This document shows, piece by piece, positions 1 to 7,584 of a DNA stretch of 64,000 nucleotides. Where the stretch lies: assembly GCF_029909975.1 (NCBI RefSeq), contig NZ_CP094516.1, positions 6,426,501 to 6,490,500 of the forward strand. Reading direction: 5' to 3'. This DNA comes from Bradyrhizobium sp. ISRA430. Lineage in GTDB: Bacteria > Pseudomonadota > Alphaproteobacteria > Rhizobiales > Xanthobacteraceae. The position numbers were made by a program, and so were the translations under genes. Below the pieces are notes generated by a model. It did no database searches. It saw only the letters and a program-made list of their open reading frames with translations, and had not been told where the DNA came from. Numbering within the stretch: the stretch's first letter is position 1; each line of letters starts with the position of its first letter.

Positions 1-913
1 ACATGCCGATGATCAGCATCAGCATGGTCGATTCCTTCAGCGTCGATTCCAGGATCGGGCTGAGATCCTTGGGGCGCCACACACCATAGATCGAGGCGAT
101 CAGAACGAGCGCCAGGATGCCGCCAAGGCCTGCGGTTTCCGACGGCGTGGCATAGCCGCCATAGAGCGCAATCATCACGCCGCTGAGCAGCACGACGAAG
201 GGCAGGACGCGCGGCAGCGCGCCAAACCGCATCGCCATGGTGAAGCGCTCGTTCATAAGGATCGGATGCTGCACAGGGTCCGCGGCATAGGCCCGTTGCG
301 CTGCTGCGTATTCAGCCTTGAACCTCAGCACCGCGTAGGTCGCAAACAGGACCACCAGGAGAAGACCCGGTCCGATGCCCGCGAGGAACAGACGCCCGAG
401 CGACTGCTCCGCCGCAACCGCATACAGGATCATGGTGATCGAGGGCGGCAGCAGGATGCCCAGCGTGCCGCCGGCCGCGATGACGCCCGCAGCAAAGCCG
501 CCGGAATATCCCCGCTTGCGCATTTCGGGAATGCCAGCCGAACCGATCGCCGAGCAGGTCGCCGGAGACGATCCGGCCATCGCCGCGAACAGCGCGCAGG
601 CAAATACATTGGCGATGCCGAGTCCACCAGGGATGCGGCCCATCCAGACGTGCAGCGCGCTGTAGAGGTCCTGTCCCGCCTTCGACTTGCCGATCGCAGC
701 GCCCTTGAGGATGAAGAGCGGGATGGCCAGCAGCGTGATCGAGGCCATCTCCTCATAGACGTTCTGCGTCACTGTATCGAGCGACGCGGCAGGCATGAAG
801 AAATACATGAAGATCACCGCGACGGCGCCGAGCGCCAGCGCAATCGGCATCCCCGAGGCCATCACGGCAAGCGTGGCTCCGCCATACATCAGTCCGACGG
901 CAAACGTGCTCAT
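1..913 (-). CDS. dctM: TRAP transporter large permease DctM (3' part beyond the window)
   Basis: This is the large membrane subunit of a tripartite ATP-independent periplasmic transporter, which forms the ion-coupled translocation channel. The visible 304 residues from MSTFAVGLMYGG are strongly hydrophobic. They carry blocks typical of DctM, such as FAAMAGSSPATCSAIGS and GGTLGILLPPS. The family is usually about 430 residues, so roughly the last third lies left of the window. The ATG overlaps the TGA of the small permease gene (ATGA), which indicates translational coupling. The order dctP-dctQ-dctM on the minus strand is the usual TRAP operon. The substrate cannot be read from the sequence; an organic acid would be typical. 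Confidence 0.9.
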   Translation of the reverse strand, partial: MSTFAVGLMYGGATLAVMASGMPIALALGAVAVIFMYFFMPAASLDTVTQNVYEEMASITLLAIPLFILKGAAIGKSKAGQDLYSALHVWMGRIPGGLGIANVFACALFAAMAGSSPATCSAIGSAGIPEMRKRGYSGGFAAGVIAAGGTLGILLPPSITMILYAVAAEQSLGRLFLAGIGPGLLLVVLFATYAVLRFKAEYAAAQRAYAADPVQHPILMNERFTMAMRFGALPRVLPFVVLLSGVMIALYGGYATPSETAGLGGILALVLIASIYGVWRPKDLSPILESTLKESTMLMLIIGM

Positions 914-1470
914 TTGCTCCTCCATCCGTCGATGCCTGAGGCGAGCTGAAGCGCGATCTGCAGCGTCAGCAGCGTCATGCCGAGCGCCATCATGCTGTAG
1001 GGAATCCACAGTGGCGGTGCCCAGGTCGAGCCGGACACCTGTCCGTCGACCCATGCCTCGTGGAACAGCGTCCATGATTTCCAGGCGAAGAAGCAGCAGA
1101 ACAACAAGCTTGCCGCGTCGACCGCGAGGATGCGGATCGCGTTGCCGCGCTTCGTGAGATAGCCCGTGAGGGCTTCGATGCCGATGTGGCCGCGGCCGGC
1201 CTGCACGAACGCGGTGGACAGGAACGTAGCGCCGACCAGCAGGAAAACTGCGGCCTCGTCCTGCCAATAGGTTGCGGCGTTGAAGAAGTAGCGCGCTGCC
1301 ACGCTGTAGCTCAGGATCGCGCTCGCGATGATGAGCGCGATCGAGCAGAGGACGACGATCGTCCTGTTGAGCAGGGTCATGGCGCGGTTGATCCGCCCGA
1401 CCGGAGAGCCGGGCCGCGCTGCCGCCGTCACGACGACGGAATGGCCGAGATCGACGCCGTGCGCGCTCAT
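910..1470 (-). CDS. dctQ: TRAP transporter small permease DctQ
   Basis: This is the four-helix small membrane subunit of the TRAP transporter, 186 residues from the chosen start MSAHGVDLG. Helices are visible around TIVVLCSIALIIASAILSYS, WQDEAAVFLLVGATFL, ILAVDAASLLFCCFFAW and PYSMMALGMTLLTLQIAL. The WQDE segment in the second helix is typical of DctQ. The start was chosen because its ATG overlaps the TGA of dctP (ATGA). Longer reading frames upstream run antisense-like through dctP and look arginine-rich. It is coupled downstream to dctM by another ATGA overlap. Family assignment is secure; the substrate is unknown. Confidence 0.88.
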   Translation of the reverse strand: MSAHGVDLGHSVVVTAAARPGSPVGRINRAMTLLNRTIVVLCSIALIIASAILSYSVAARYFFNAATYWQDEAAVFLLVGATFLSTAFVQAGRGHIGIEALTGYLTKRGNAIRILAVDAASLLFCCFFAWKSWTLFHEAWVDGQVSGSTWAPPLWIPYSMMALGMTLLTLQIALQLASGIDGWRSK

Positions 1471-2486
1471 GAGCCGGCCTCCATGGCAAGCTTGATCAAG
1501 CGGGCGCAGTTCTCGTTCTTGCTGGCGTAATCCTTCCAGGCCGTGTCGCGCGCGAGGTCTCGCCACGCCTGGACCGCCTTGGCGTCGAGATCGTGGACGG
1601 TCGCGCCGGCGGCTCCGTAGACCTTCGCCACGCGAACATCGTCCTCTACCGCCGCAGCGCGACCGAACTCTTCGAGCTCGGCGCCGACCGAAACGATGAC
1701 GTCGCGTTCCTCGTTCGAAAGCCGGTCGAACACCGCCTTCGACATGACCAGCGGCTCGAGCATGAACCAATAGCTCTTGGCCCGCCCGGTCGTCAGATGC
1801 TTGGCGAGCTCCTCCAGGCGGAACGAGGTCAGGCTGGTGGACGAGGTGAGGGCGGCATCGCAGGCGCCGGTCTGCATCGCCGCATAGAGTTCGTTGGAAG
1901 GGAGCGACAGGACCGAGGCACCGGCGGCCTGAAGCACGAGATCCATCTCGCGCGAGCCGCCGCGGATCTTCATGCCCTTGGCATCGCCGACTTCGACCAG
2001 TGGACGCACGCGGCTGGCGGCACCGCCGGCCTGCCAGATCCAGGTGACGATGATGACGCCTTTGGCTGCAAGGTACTTGCTGAACTCCCGGCCGATCGCC
2101 TTGTTCTTCCAGCCGAGACCTTCGTCGTAGCCGGTCACGAGGCCCGGCATCAGACCGATGTTGAGTTCGGGAAGATCGCCGCCGGCGTAGGAGATCGGAA
2201 TGAGGCTCATGTCGAGCGCGCCTTTGCGCATCGCCGAGAACTGGGCGTTGGTCTTCATCAGCGATGAGCCGGGATAGATCTCGGCGATCATCGCTCCCTT
2301 GCTGCGCTCCTGGATCAGGGCGGCAAAGCGTCGGCAGAGCCGGTCGCGGAAATCGCCCTCGGTCGCGGTGCCACCCGGAAACTGGTGCGAGATCTTCAGT
2401 GCCGTGGCAGCACGCGCCGCCCCGAACCGGAGCAGCGCCGGTGCGGCTATTCCGAGGGCCAGGGCTTGGCGTCTTGAGAACCTCAT
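1467..2486 (-). CDS. dctP: TRAP transporter substrate-binding protein DctP
   Basis: This is the periplasmic solute receptor of the TRAP system, 339 residues, close to the family norm. The N-terminus has a twin-arginine-like signal (SRRQALALG, then a hydrophobic stretch ending RAATALKISHQ), so export via Tat is likely. The conserved substrate-carboxylate arginine region is represented by MKIRGGSREMD, followed by the typical LPSNELYAAMQTGACDA block. A good ribosome binding site (GGGAGG) lies 8 bases before the ATG. It is the first gene of the dctPQM operon and is transcribed away from the GntR gene. An operator-like palindrome sits in its predicted promoter spacer, which suggests repression by that GntR protein. 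Confidence 0.9.
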   Translation of the reverse strand: MRFSRRQALALGIAAPALLRFGAARAATALKISHQFPGGTATEGDFRDRLCRRFAALIQERSKGAMIAEIYPGSSLMKTNAQFSAMRKGALDMSLIPISYAGGDLPELNIGLMPGLVTGYDEGLGWKNKAIGREFSKYLAAKGVIIVTWIWQAGGAASRVRPLVEVGDAKGMKIRGGSREMDLVLQAAGASVLSLPSNELYAAMQTGACDAALTSSTSLTSFRLEELAKHLTTGRAKSYWFMLEPLVMSKAVFDRLSNEERDVIVSVGAELEEFGRAAAVEDDVRVAKVYGAAGATVHDLDAKAVQAWRDLARDTAWKDYASKNENCARLIKLAMEAGS

Positions 2487-2521
2487 TCCATACCTCCCGT
2501 TCTAGATTGCATTTTTTAATA

Positions 2522-2549
2522 ACAATATTGCATACAATCTGTAGGTCAA
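2522..2549 (-). promoter_or_regulatory. predicted dctP promoter with operator in the spacer
   Basis: On the minus strand TTGACC (2544-2549) is followed after 16 bases by TATTGT (2522-2527), a plausible sigma70-type promoter for dctPQM. Inside and beside the spacer lies ATTGCATACAAT on the plus strand (2527-2538), one base away from the perfect palindrome ATTGTATACAAT. A similar core recurs next to the GntR start codon. A repressor bound here would block RNA polymerase. This was read by eye and not tested. Confidence 0.5.
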
Positions 2550-2600
2550 CTGCATGCTGTATGTTTTGTCAAGGCCATGGTATGAAATTGGGCCGACGAG

Positions 2601-2608
2601 TGTATACA
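2601..2608. promoter_or_regulatory. putative GntR operator TGTATACA
   Basis: A perfect 8-bp palindrome, TGTATACA, directly abuts the ATG of the GntR gene. It shares the core GNATACAAT with the site in the dctP promoter (2527-2538). FCD-class GntR regulators often bind palindromes of the TTGTATACAA kind, so this may be an autoregulatory site. An alternative in-frame ATG at 2582 would place it inside the coding sequence. Confidence 0.45.
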
Positions 2609-3295
2609 ATGAGCCAGGCCTTCAGACTGAAACAGTCGATCGAAGACGCTGTAATTGCTGGGGAATTTCTGCCGGGCGATCGCCTTGACGAGGCGTCGCT
2701 GGCCGAGCGATTCGGGGTGTCCCGGACCCCCATCCGGGAGGCGCTGCTTCAGCTCGGCGCCGAAGGCTTCATCGATGTCCGCCCACGCCGCGGCGCGATT
2801 GTCAGTGTCCCGTCACCGACCCGGCTGTTCGAGATGTTCGAGACCATGGCCGAGATCGAAAGCGCCTGCGGCAGGCTGGCGGCGCGTCGCCTTACGCCGG
2901 AGAACGATGCGGCGATGGAAGCTGCGCATCGCGCGTGCGAAGTGGCTGCGCGGGAAGGCGACAGCGAGCAGTACTATGCCGACAATCGCAATTTTCACGA
3001 AGCGATCTACCGCGCGAGCCGCAACGGCTTTCTCGCCGATCAGGCCTTCGCGCTGCATAAGCGCTTGAGCGCCTATCGCCGCATCCAACTGCGAGCGCGC
3101 AATCGTCTGCTGCAATCGCTCCAGGAGCACGCCGGAATCCTCGAAGCGATCCGCGCCGGCGATGAGCAACTCGCGGCAACGCGGCTTCATGACCACGTGC
3201 TGGTGCAGGGCGAGCGGTTCTCGGACATGGTGCTCGGACTCGCAGGGGATCGACGATCAAGCACGGCCGGGAGCAGGAGCGGGACGGCGAAATAG
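2609..3295 (+). CDS. GntR-family (FCD domain) transcriptional regulator
   Basis: This is a 228-residue DNA-binding regulator. Residues about 5-70 form the winged helix-turn-helix (AGEFLPGDRLDEASLAERF, then VSRTPIREALLQL), and the rest is an all-helical FCD ligand domain. Metal or ligand residues of the FCD type are visible in the NRNFHEAIYRAS segment and the later HAGILEAI and HDHV segments. It lies divergent from dctPQM and probably controls that operon in response to the imported acid. The start MSQAF was chosen for its position; MKLGRR at 2582 is an alternative. The C-terminus is a low-complexity tail (GDRRSSTAGSRSGTAK). Confidence 0.88.
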   Translation: MSQAFRLKQSIEDAVIAGEFLPGDRLDEASLAERFGVSRTPIREALLQLGAEGFIDVRPRRGAIVSVPSPTRLFEMFETMAEIESACGRLAARRLTPENDAAMEAAHRACEVAAREGDSEQYYADNRNFHEAIYRASRNGFLADQAFALHKRLSAYRRIQLRARNRLLQSLQEHAGILEAIRAGDEQLAATRLHDHVLVQGERFSDMVLGLAGDRRSSTAGSRSGTAK

Positions 3296-3361
3296 AAGCG
3301 GACCTATCGCAATTGGGCGCGACCGCTGGAACGGCCCGGCCCCGGCCGGCATTGATGTTCC

Positions 3362-3589
3362 ATGTCCAAGACGCCTGAAAAGACATTTAAGGTCGGCGAC
3401 CACGTGAGCTGGAATTCCGAGGCCGGCCGTGTGCGCGGCCATATCCTGCGTGTGCACAAGAAGGATGTGGACTACAAGGGTTACGTCCACCACGCGAGCC
3501 CGGATGATCCGCAATACGAGATCAGGAGCGACAAGACCGACCACGTCGCCCTGCATAAGGGCCGAGCGCTGCGGCTGCTGCGGAGCTGA
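3362..3589 (+). CDS. DUF2945 / HVA1-type TUDOR-like small protein
   Basis: This is a 75-residue protein beginning MSKTPEKTFKVGDHVSWNSEAG. It has the small beta-barrel signature of the DUF2945 (hypervirulence-associated TUDOR) family: a KVGDHVSW strand, GRVRGHILRVHKKDV, then YEIRSDKTDHVALHKG ending in LRLL. Such proteins are common in soil alphaproteobacteria and have no established biochemical role. It is followed 34 bases later by the DUF488 gene on the same strand, and DUF2945 and DUF488 genes are plausible co-transcripts here. No signal peptide is present, so it is probably cytoplasmic. Confidence 0.85.
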   Translation: MSKTPEKTFKVGDHVSWNSEAGRVRGHILRVHKKDVDYKGYVHHASPDDPQYEIRSDKTDHVALHKGRALRLLRS

Positions 3590-3623
3590 ACGACCGCGGC
3601 CGAGCTGACAGGCAGGGTATCCC

Positions 3624-4169
3624 ATGGCTCATCCGTTCTATACGCTTGGCCACGCCACCCGCCCGATCGACGATTTCGTCGCGTTGTTGCAGAGCGCCTC
3701 CGTCACGCGCGTTGTCGACGTTCGCACGGTGCCGCGTTCGCGCACCAATCCGCAGTACAACTCCGAGATCTTGCCGCAATCGCTCGCTGCGCATGCGATC
3801 GGCTATGAGCATATCGCCGCCCTCGGTGGCCTGCGCGGCCGCAAGCGCGAGGTGCCGCGCGCGACCAACGCCTTCTGGCAGAACGACAGCTTTCACAATT
3901 ACGCCGACTATGCCATCAGCGACGCCTTTCGGATGGGCCTCGCGCATCTGCGCGAACTGGGGCACGCGCAGCGTTGCGCCATCGTTTGTGCGGAGACGGT
4001 GTGGTGGCGATGCCACCGGCGGATCATCACCGATTATCTCATCGCCGCCGGCGAGACCGTGTTTCACATCCTGGGACCCGGCAAAATTGAGCAGGCCGAG
4101 ATCAATCCGGCCGCGCGCATCGAGCCTGACGGCCATCTGACCTACCCTGCGGAATCCTCGGTTAGCTAA
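3624..4169 (+). CDS. DUF488 domain-containing protein
   Basis: This is a 181-residue cytoplasmic protein of the DUF488 family. It shows the family hallmarks: YTLGHATRPIDDFVALLQ at the N-terminus, VVDVRTVPRSRTNPQYN, an aromatic-rich YEHIAALGGLRG block, and the Cys motif CAETVWWRCHRRIITDYL near residue 120-135. The last motif holds a conserved C-E pair and CHR suggestive of metal or nucleic-acid interaction. The biochemical function of DUF488 is not established. It starts at ATG 3624 shortly after the DUF2945 gene and runs in the same direction. Confidence 0.87.
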   Translation: MAHPFYTLGHATRPIDDFVALLQSASVTRVVDVRTVPRSRTNPQYNSEILPQSLAAHAIGYEHIAALGGLRGRKREVPRATNAFWQNDSFHNYADYAISDAFRMGLAHLRELGHAQRCAIVCAETVWWRCHRRIITDYLIAAGETVFHILGPGKIEQAEINPAARIEPDGHLTYPAESSVS

Positions 4170-4218
4170 TCGTCTCGGGTCGGGATATGCTTGCCGCAGC
4201 GAAAACGAGGAGGCGTGG

Positions 4219-4691
4219 ATGAGCGTTTCCGTGATCGAACAGGCGAAGATCCAGGCAGAGGTGCTGATCCCGCTGGTCAAGGCCTTGCAGGCCGAGCTTG
4301 GCGAAGCGCGGGCCAACGCGCTGGTGCGCAAGGCGCTCGGCGATCTCTATCGCCGCTATGGCGAGGAGTTTTGGAAAGCCAAGAACGAGACCAAGTCGGC
4401 AAGGCCGTCGCGTCGGCCTTCAAGACCTACGCCCATGATGATGCGCTCGCCTACGACGTGATCGAGCAGAGTGAGGACTCATTCGCCTTCGATGTGAAGC
4501 GGTGCGCTTACGCCGAGTTCTACAAGGCGCTTGGCGAGCCGGAGCTCGGCTTTCTCCTGATCTGCACCGCCGACTTTGCGACGGCGGCGGGATTCGGTTC
4601 CGACATCAAGCTGACGCGCACGCAGACGATCATGCAGGGCGCGACCCATTGTAACTTCCGCTACCGGCGCGACCCGGCCGGGCCGAAATAG
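4219..4691 (+). pseudogene. ATC hydrolase (2-amino-thiazoline-4-carboxylate hydrolase) family gene, frameshifted
   Basis: Two overlapping frames together give one protein of about 157 residues. MSVSVIEQAKIQAEVLIPLV through FWKAKNETK is read from 4219. GKAVASAFKTYAHDDALAYD through the conserved CAYAEFYKALGEPELGFLLICTADF to GATHCNFRYRRD is read in the next frame to the stop at 4689-4691. The pieces fit the ATC hydrolase (L-2-amino-thiazoline-4-carboxylic acid hydrolase-like) family, whose conserved Cys and His residues lie in the second half. Adding one base after AAG at 4393-4395 restores a continuous frame (K-V-G-K). The break is therefore a single-base deletion, either real or a sequencing error. 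Confidence 0.7.
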
Positions 4692-4705
4692 AGGATGCTC
4701 CGGCC

Positions 4706-4948
4706 ATGAAGGTGACCTGTCTTGCAACCGCGATGCTGGCGCTGATCGCCTCGAGCGCCCACGCGCGCATCATCGATTGGCAGGCCGAGCTCGATCGTTG
4801 CCGCGCATTGCGCGAGAATGTCGCGCCGCTGCTCCAGGCCGGCGAGGGCATCTCCGCCGTCGCACGCTCCGGCGCCACGGCGCGCCGCTGCGCCTGGATC
4901 GAGCGCAGGGCGGCCCGCAAGAAGATCTCCGGTGTGGAGGCGCGATAG
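4706..4948 (+). CDS. small exported protein of unknown function
   Basis: This is an 80-residue protein starting MKVTCLATAMLALIASSAHA, a clear Sec signal peptide cleaved after AHA. The mature part is about 60 residues, basic and alanine/arginine rich. It has two cysteines (DRCRALRENV and ARRCAWIERRAARK) that could form one disulfide in the periplasm. A purine-rich GAGGATG sequence precedes the ATG. It follows the ATC-hydrolase-like gene by 14 bases and may be co-transcribed. No family was recognised. Confidence 0.6.
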   Translation: MKVTCLATAMLALIASSAHARIIDWQAELDRCRALRENVAPLLQAGEGISAVARSGATARRCAWIERRAARKKISGVEAR

Positions 4949-5005
4949 AGGCGGCCGTCGCGCTTTTGCGGTGGCGACCCCGCATCGGGTGTGGGTGCGA
5001 CCACG

Positions 5006-5992
5006 TTAGGCGCTGATGCCTTGGGCCTTCGCAAGAGCGGGCGGTGCGATGCCCAATGTCTGTGATGGGTGCTCGCCGAACATCATGAAATAATAGTGTG
5101 CGAAACGCCCGAGCTCGTAAAAGCCCTGCTGCATCGCGACCGCCGCCACGGTGGTTGAGCCGGGCGCGCTTTCGCGCAGAATGGAATAGATGGTGCAGAG
5201 GCGCTTGTGCCGCAGAAAGGTGACGGGCCCGAGGCCGAACACCTCCTGAAAGGCGCGATGCAAGGTGCGTCGCGAGACCCCCAGCTCCGCGCAGATCGCC
5301 GAAACGTGCACCGGGCGTGGGCCGGCCTCGTCCAGATAGTCTTCGACCCTGCGGATGAGCCGCCTTGCCGACGGCAGCCAACCGCTGTCATCGGGCGGAA
5401 GAGACGACATGACGTTGGCGGCCATGCATTCGGCGATCGACCGCTTCCAGAAATTCGCGTTCGACGGCATCAGCGCATATCTGTGGGTGCGCAGGTGAGA
5501 CATGATCTGCACCAGACGGCGCGAAGCGAGCGCGCCGGTCGCGGTGTCCGCCCGGAAATGGCCCCGGCTGCGCCACATCTCAGGATCGCCCAGCCGCGTC
5601 TCGCCGCCGAACAGCGACGTCACCTCGTTGAGGTCGAGCCGCATGGCCGCGTAGGCCGATGCACCGTGAAAGACGCCGTCATGCTCGAGCAGGGGTGGAA
5701 TCACGAGCACATCGTTGAGCTGCATGTCGAACGACCAATGCGCCACGCGCTGCTCCGCCCCCAGCAGCATGCCGATGATCAGCTTGTCGTCGCTGGAGAT
5801 ACGCTGCGTGCGCATGCCGACGTTGAAGGCGCCGATGCTGAGGGAAAAATCGCCGATCCCGATATGGGACAATGTCCCGCGCAGCCGACCGCGTCCGAGC
5901 TGCATGACGTCGACGTGCGAACCGTGAACGGCCTGGTGAAGGCCCTCGAAGCCATCAAGCTTCTGCGAATCAACCAGAAGGAATCGCCCCAT
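5006..5992 (-). CDS. AraC-family transcriptional regulator
   Basis: This is a 328-residue regulator. The last ~100 residues hold the two helix-turn-helix units of AraC/XylS proteins: VHVSAICAELGVSRRTLHRAF, then TTVAAVAMQQGFYELGRFAHYYFMMFGEHPSQTL, which matches the conserved second HTH. The N-terminal ~200 residues resemble the AraC-binding-like domain of regulators such as OruR/OxyR-independent AraC types, with no clear ligand motif. It lies alone on the minus strand, convergent with the small exported protein and divergent from the formylglycine enzyme gene 393 bases away. Its targets are unknown; the monooxygenase or maturase genes next door are candidates. Confidence 0.85.
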   Translation of the reverse strand: MGRFLLVDSQKLDGFEGLHQAVHGSHVDVMQLGRGRLRGTLSHIGIGDFSLSIGAFNVGMRTQRISSDDKLIIGMLLGAEQRVAHWSFDMQLNDVLVIPPLLEHDGVFHGASAYAAMRLDLNEVTSLFGGETRLGDPEMWRSRGHFRADTATGALASRRLVQIMSHLRTHRYALMPSNANFWKRSIAECMAANVMSSLPPDDSGWLPSARRLIRRVEDYLDEAGPRPVHVSAICAELGVSRRTLHRAFQEVFGLGPVTFLRHKRLCTIYSILRESAPGSTTVAAVAMQQGFYELGRFAHYYFMMFGEHPSQTLGIAPPALAKAQGISA

Positions 5993-6385
5993 GGTTGGAC
6001 GGTCATACCGAAGCGCGACAATTGTGCGGCAAACTGCAGAATACTACCGCAACGGGAGGCGGGTGCGACAACGTGGCTTCGCATTTTGAGGTAAGTCATC
6101 GCCGAATTTGACGCGATATCCCCCCGTAACCACTGTCGGTTGAAGGGGTTTGCGCGTGCGTCGTCAAGGCTCGCCGGCCGTCGCGAGGTGCTGGCACAAT
6201 CTGCACATCACAGCTAACCAATCTTCGGATACCGTTTGCAACCTAGGCGATATTTGCGTGGGACTTCGACGCCAGGAAGGGGGACCAGCCAATGTGTCCA
6301 GCGTACAGGGCGGACCGTCACCGTCGACGCTCCCTGAATTCCGCTCCGTAGCATCAGGTGGAATGCGCGTATCGGGGTTTCCACC
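5993..6385. other. intergenic region between the AraC and formylglycine enzyme genes
   Basis: This 393-base divergent spacer has no open frame that looks coding. It presumably carries the promoters of both neighbours. No clear palindrome, RNA gene or dispersed repeat was seen in it. Confidence 0.4.
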
Positions 6386-7387
6386 ATGCTGCGGGCGGGT
6401 CTGGATCGTTGCGAATGGTTGCCGGATGACGTGAAGACCGGCGAGATGGTCTTCATTCCCGGCGGCACCTTCCGGATGGGCTCCGACCATCATTATCCGG
6501 AAGAATCTCCGAGCCATCGCGTATCCGTCGACGGTTTCTGGATCGACCGCACGCCGGTGACCAACCGGCAGTTCAAGAAATTCGTCAATGCGACCGGCCA
6601 CGTCACCGAGGCGCAGATCGTCCCTGATCCCAAGGACTATCCCGGCGCGCTCAAGGAGATGCTCTACGCCGGCTCGCTGGTGTTCTCGCCGCTGCCGCGC
6701 ATCACCGATCTCTGCGATTGGAGCCAGTGGTGGAGCTTCATGCGCGGTGCCGATTGGCGCCATCCCTATGGCCCCGGCAGCAACATCAAGGGGCTCGACG
6801 ATCACCCCGTCGTCCACGTGTCCCAGAGCGACGCGATCGCCTATGCGCGCTGGGCCGGCAAGGATCTGCCGACCGAAGCGGAGTGGGAGTTCGCCGCGCG
6901 CGGCGGCCTCGACGGCGAAGAGTTCGCCTGGGGCGATGCGCTGATGCCGGGTGGCAAGCACATGGCCAACATCTGGCAGGGAAACTTCCCTGTCCAGAAT
7001 CTCTGCGAGGATGGGTTCGAGCGTACCTCGCCGGTCATGGCCTTTCCGCCGAACGGCTACGGCCTCTACGACATGATCGGCAACGTCTGGGAGTGGACCT
7101 CCGACTGGTGGTCGGCGCGGCACGAGGCGGACGCCAGATGCATCCCGCACAACCCGCGTGGCGGGCGCGAGGAGGCGAGCTTCGACCCAAGCGAGCCCAA
7201 CATCAGAATTCCGCGCAAGGTTCTCAAGGGCGGCTCGCATCTCTGCGCACCGAACTATTGCCGGCGCTATCGTCCCGCCGCGCGACATGCCGAGCCGATC
7301 GACACCTCAACCAGCCATATCGGATTCAGGTGTGTGGTGCGGCTGCCGGGCCGGACAACTGATATGTCCAGAGCTGGCGCAGCGTGA
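6386..7387 (+). CDS. formylglycine-generating enzyme (SUMF1/FGE family)
   Basis: This is a 333-residue protein of the sulfatase-modifying FGE family, which oxidises an active-site Cys or Ser of type I sulfatases to formylglycine. The N-terminus reads MVFIPGGTFRMGSDHHYPEE, followed by DGFWIDRTPVTNRQFKKFV, VVHVSQSDAIAYARWAGK, LPTEAEWEFAARGG and MIGNVWEWTSDWW. Near residue 285 GGSHLCAPNYCRRYRPAAR carries Cys287 and Cys292. This is the same five-residue spacing as the two catalytic cysteines of human FGE (336 and 341), so it should be a true copper-dependent FGE and not just a lectin-like member. No signal peptide is evident. A CVPSR-type sulfatase lies about 7 kb downstream and is the likely client. 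Confidence 0.9.
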   Translation: MLRAGLDRCEWLPDDVKTGEMVFIPGGTFRMGSDHHYPEESPSHRVSVDGFWIDRTPVTNRQFKKFVNATGHVTEAQIVPDPKDYPGALKEMLYAGSLVFSPLPRITDLCDWSQWWSFMRGADWRHPYGPGSNIKGLDDHPVVHVSQSDAIAYARWAGKDLPTEAEWEFAARGGLDGEEFAWGDALMPGGKHMANIWQGNFPVQNLCEDGFERTSPVMAFPPNGYGLYDMIGNVWEWTSDWWSARHEADARCIPHNPRGGREEASFDPSEPNIRIPRKVLKGGSHLCAPNYCRRYRPAARHAEPIDTSTSHIGFRCVVRLPGRTTDMSRAGAA

Positions 7388-7584
7388 TCAGCATGGTCCG
7401 ACGCGTGTCGCGCCGCCACGAACCATCCAGATAAAATCGTCAGGACTCCGCATCGCCGCGGATCGGCTGGAGGAAAAAACGCCTATCCTCCCAGCTCTAT
7501 ATGTGGCTCGCAACGGGCTTGCTTCAAGACCCCGGTCATCCCGTAGAACCCCCGGCCTCAGCCACAACCTTGGGGGGTCACGAG

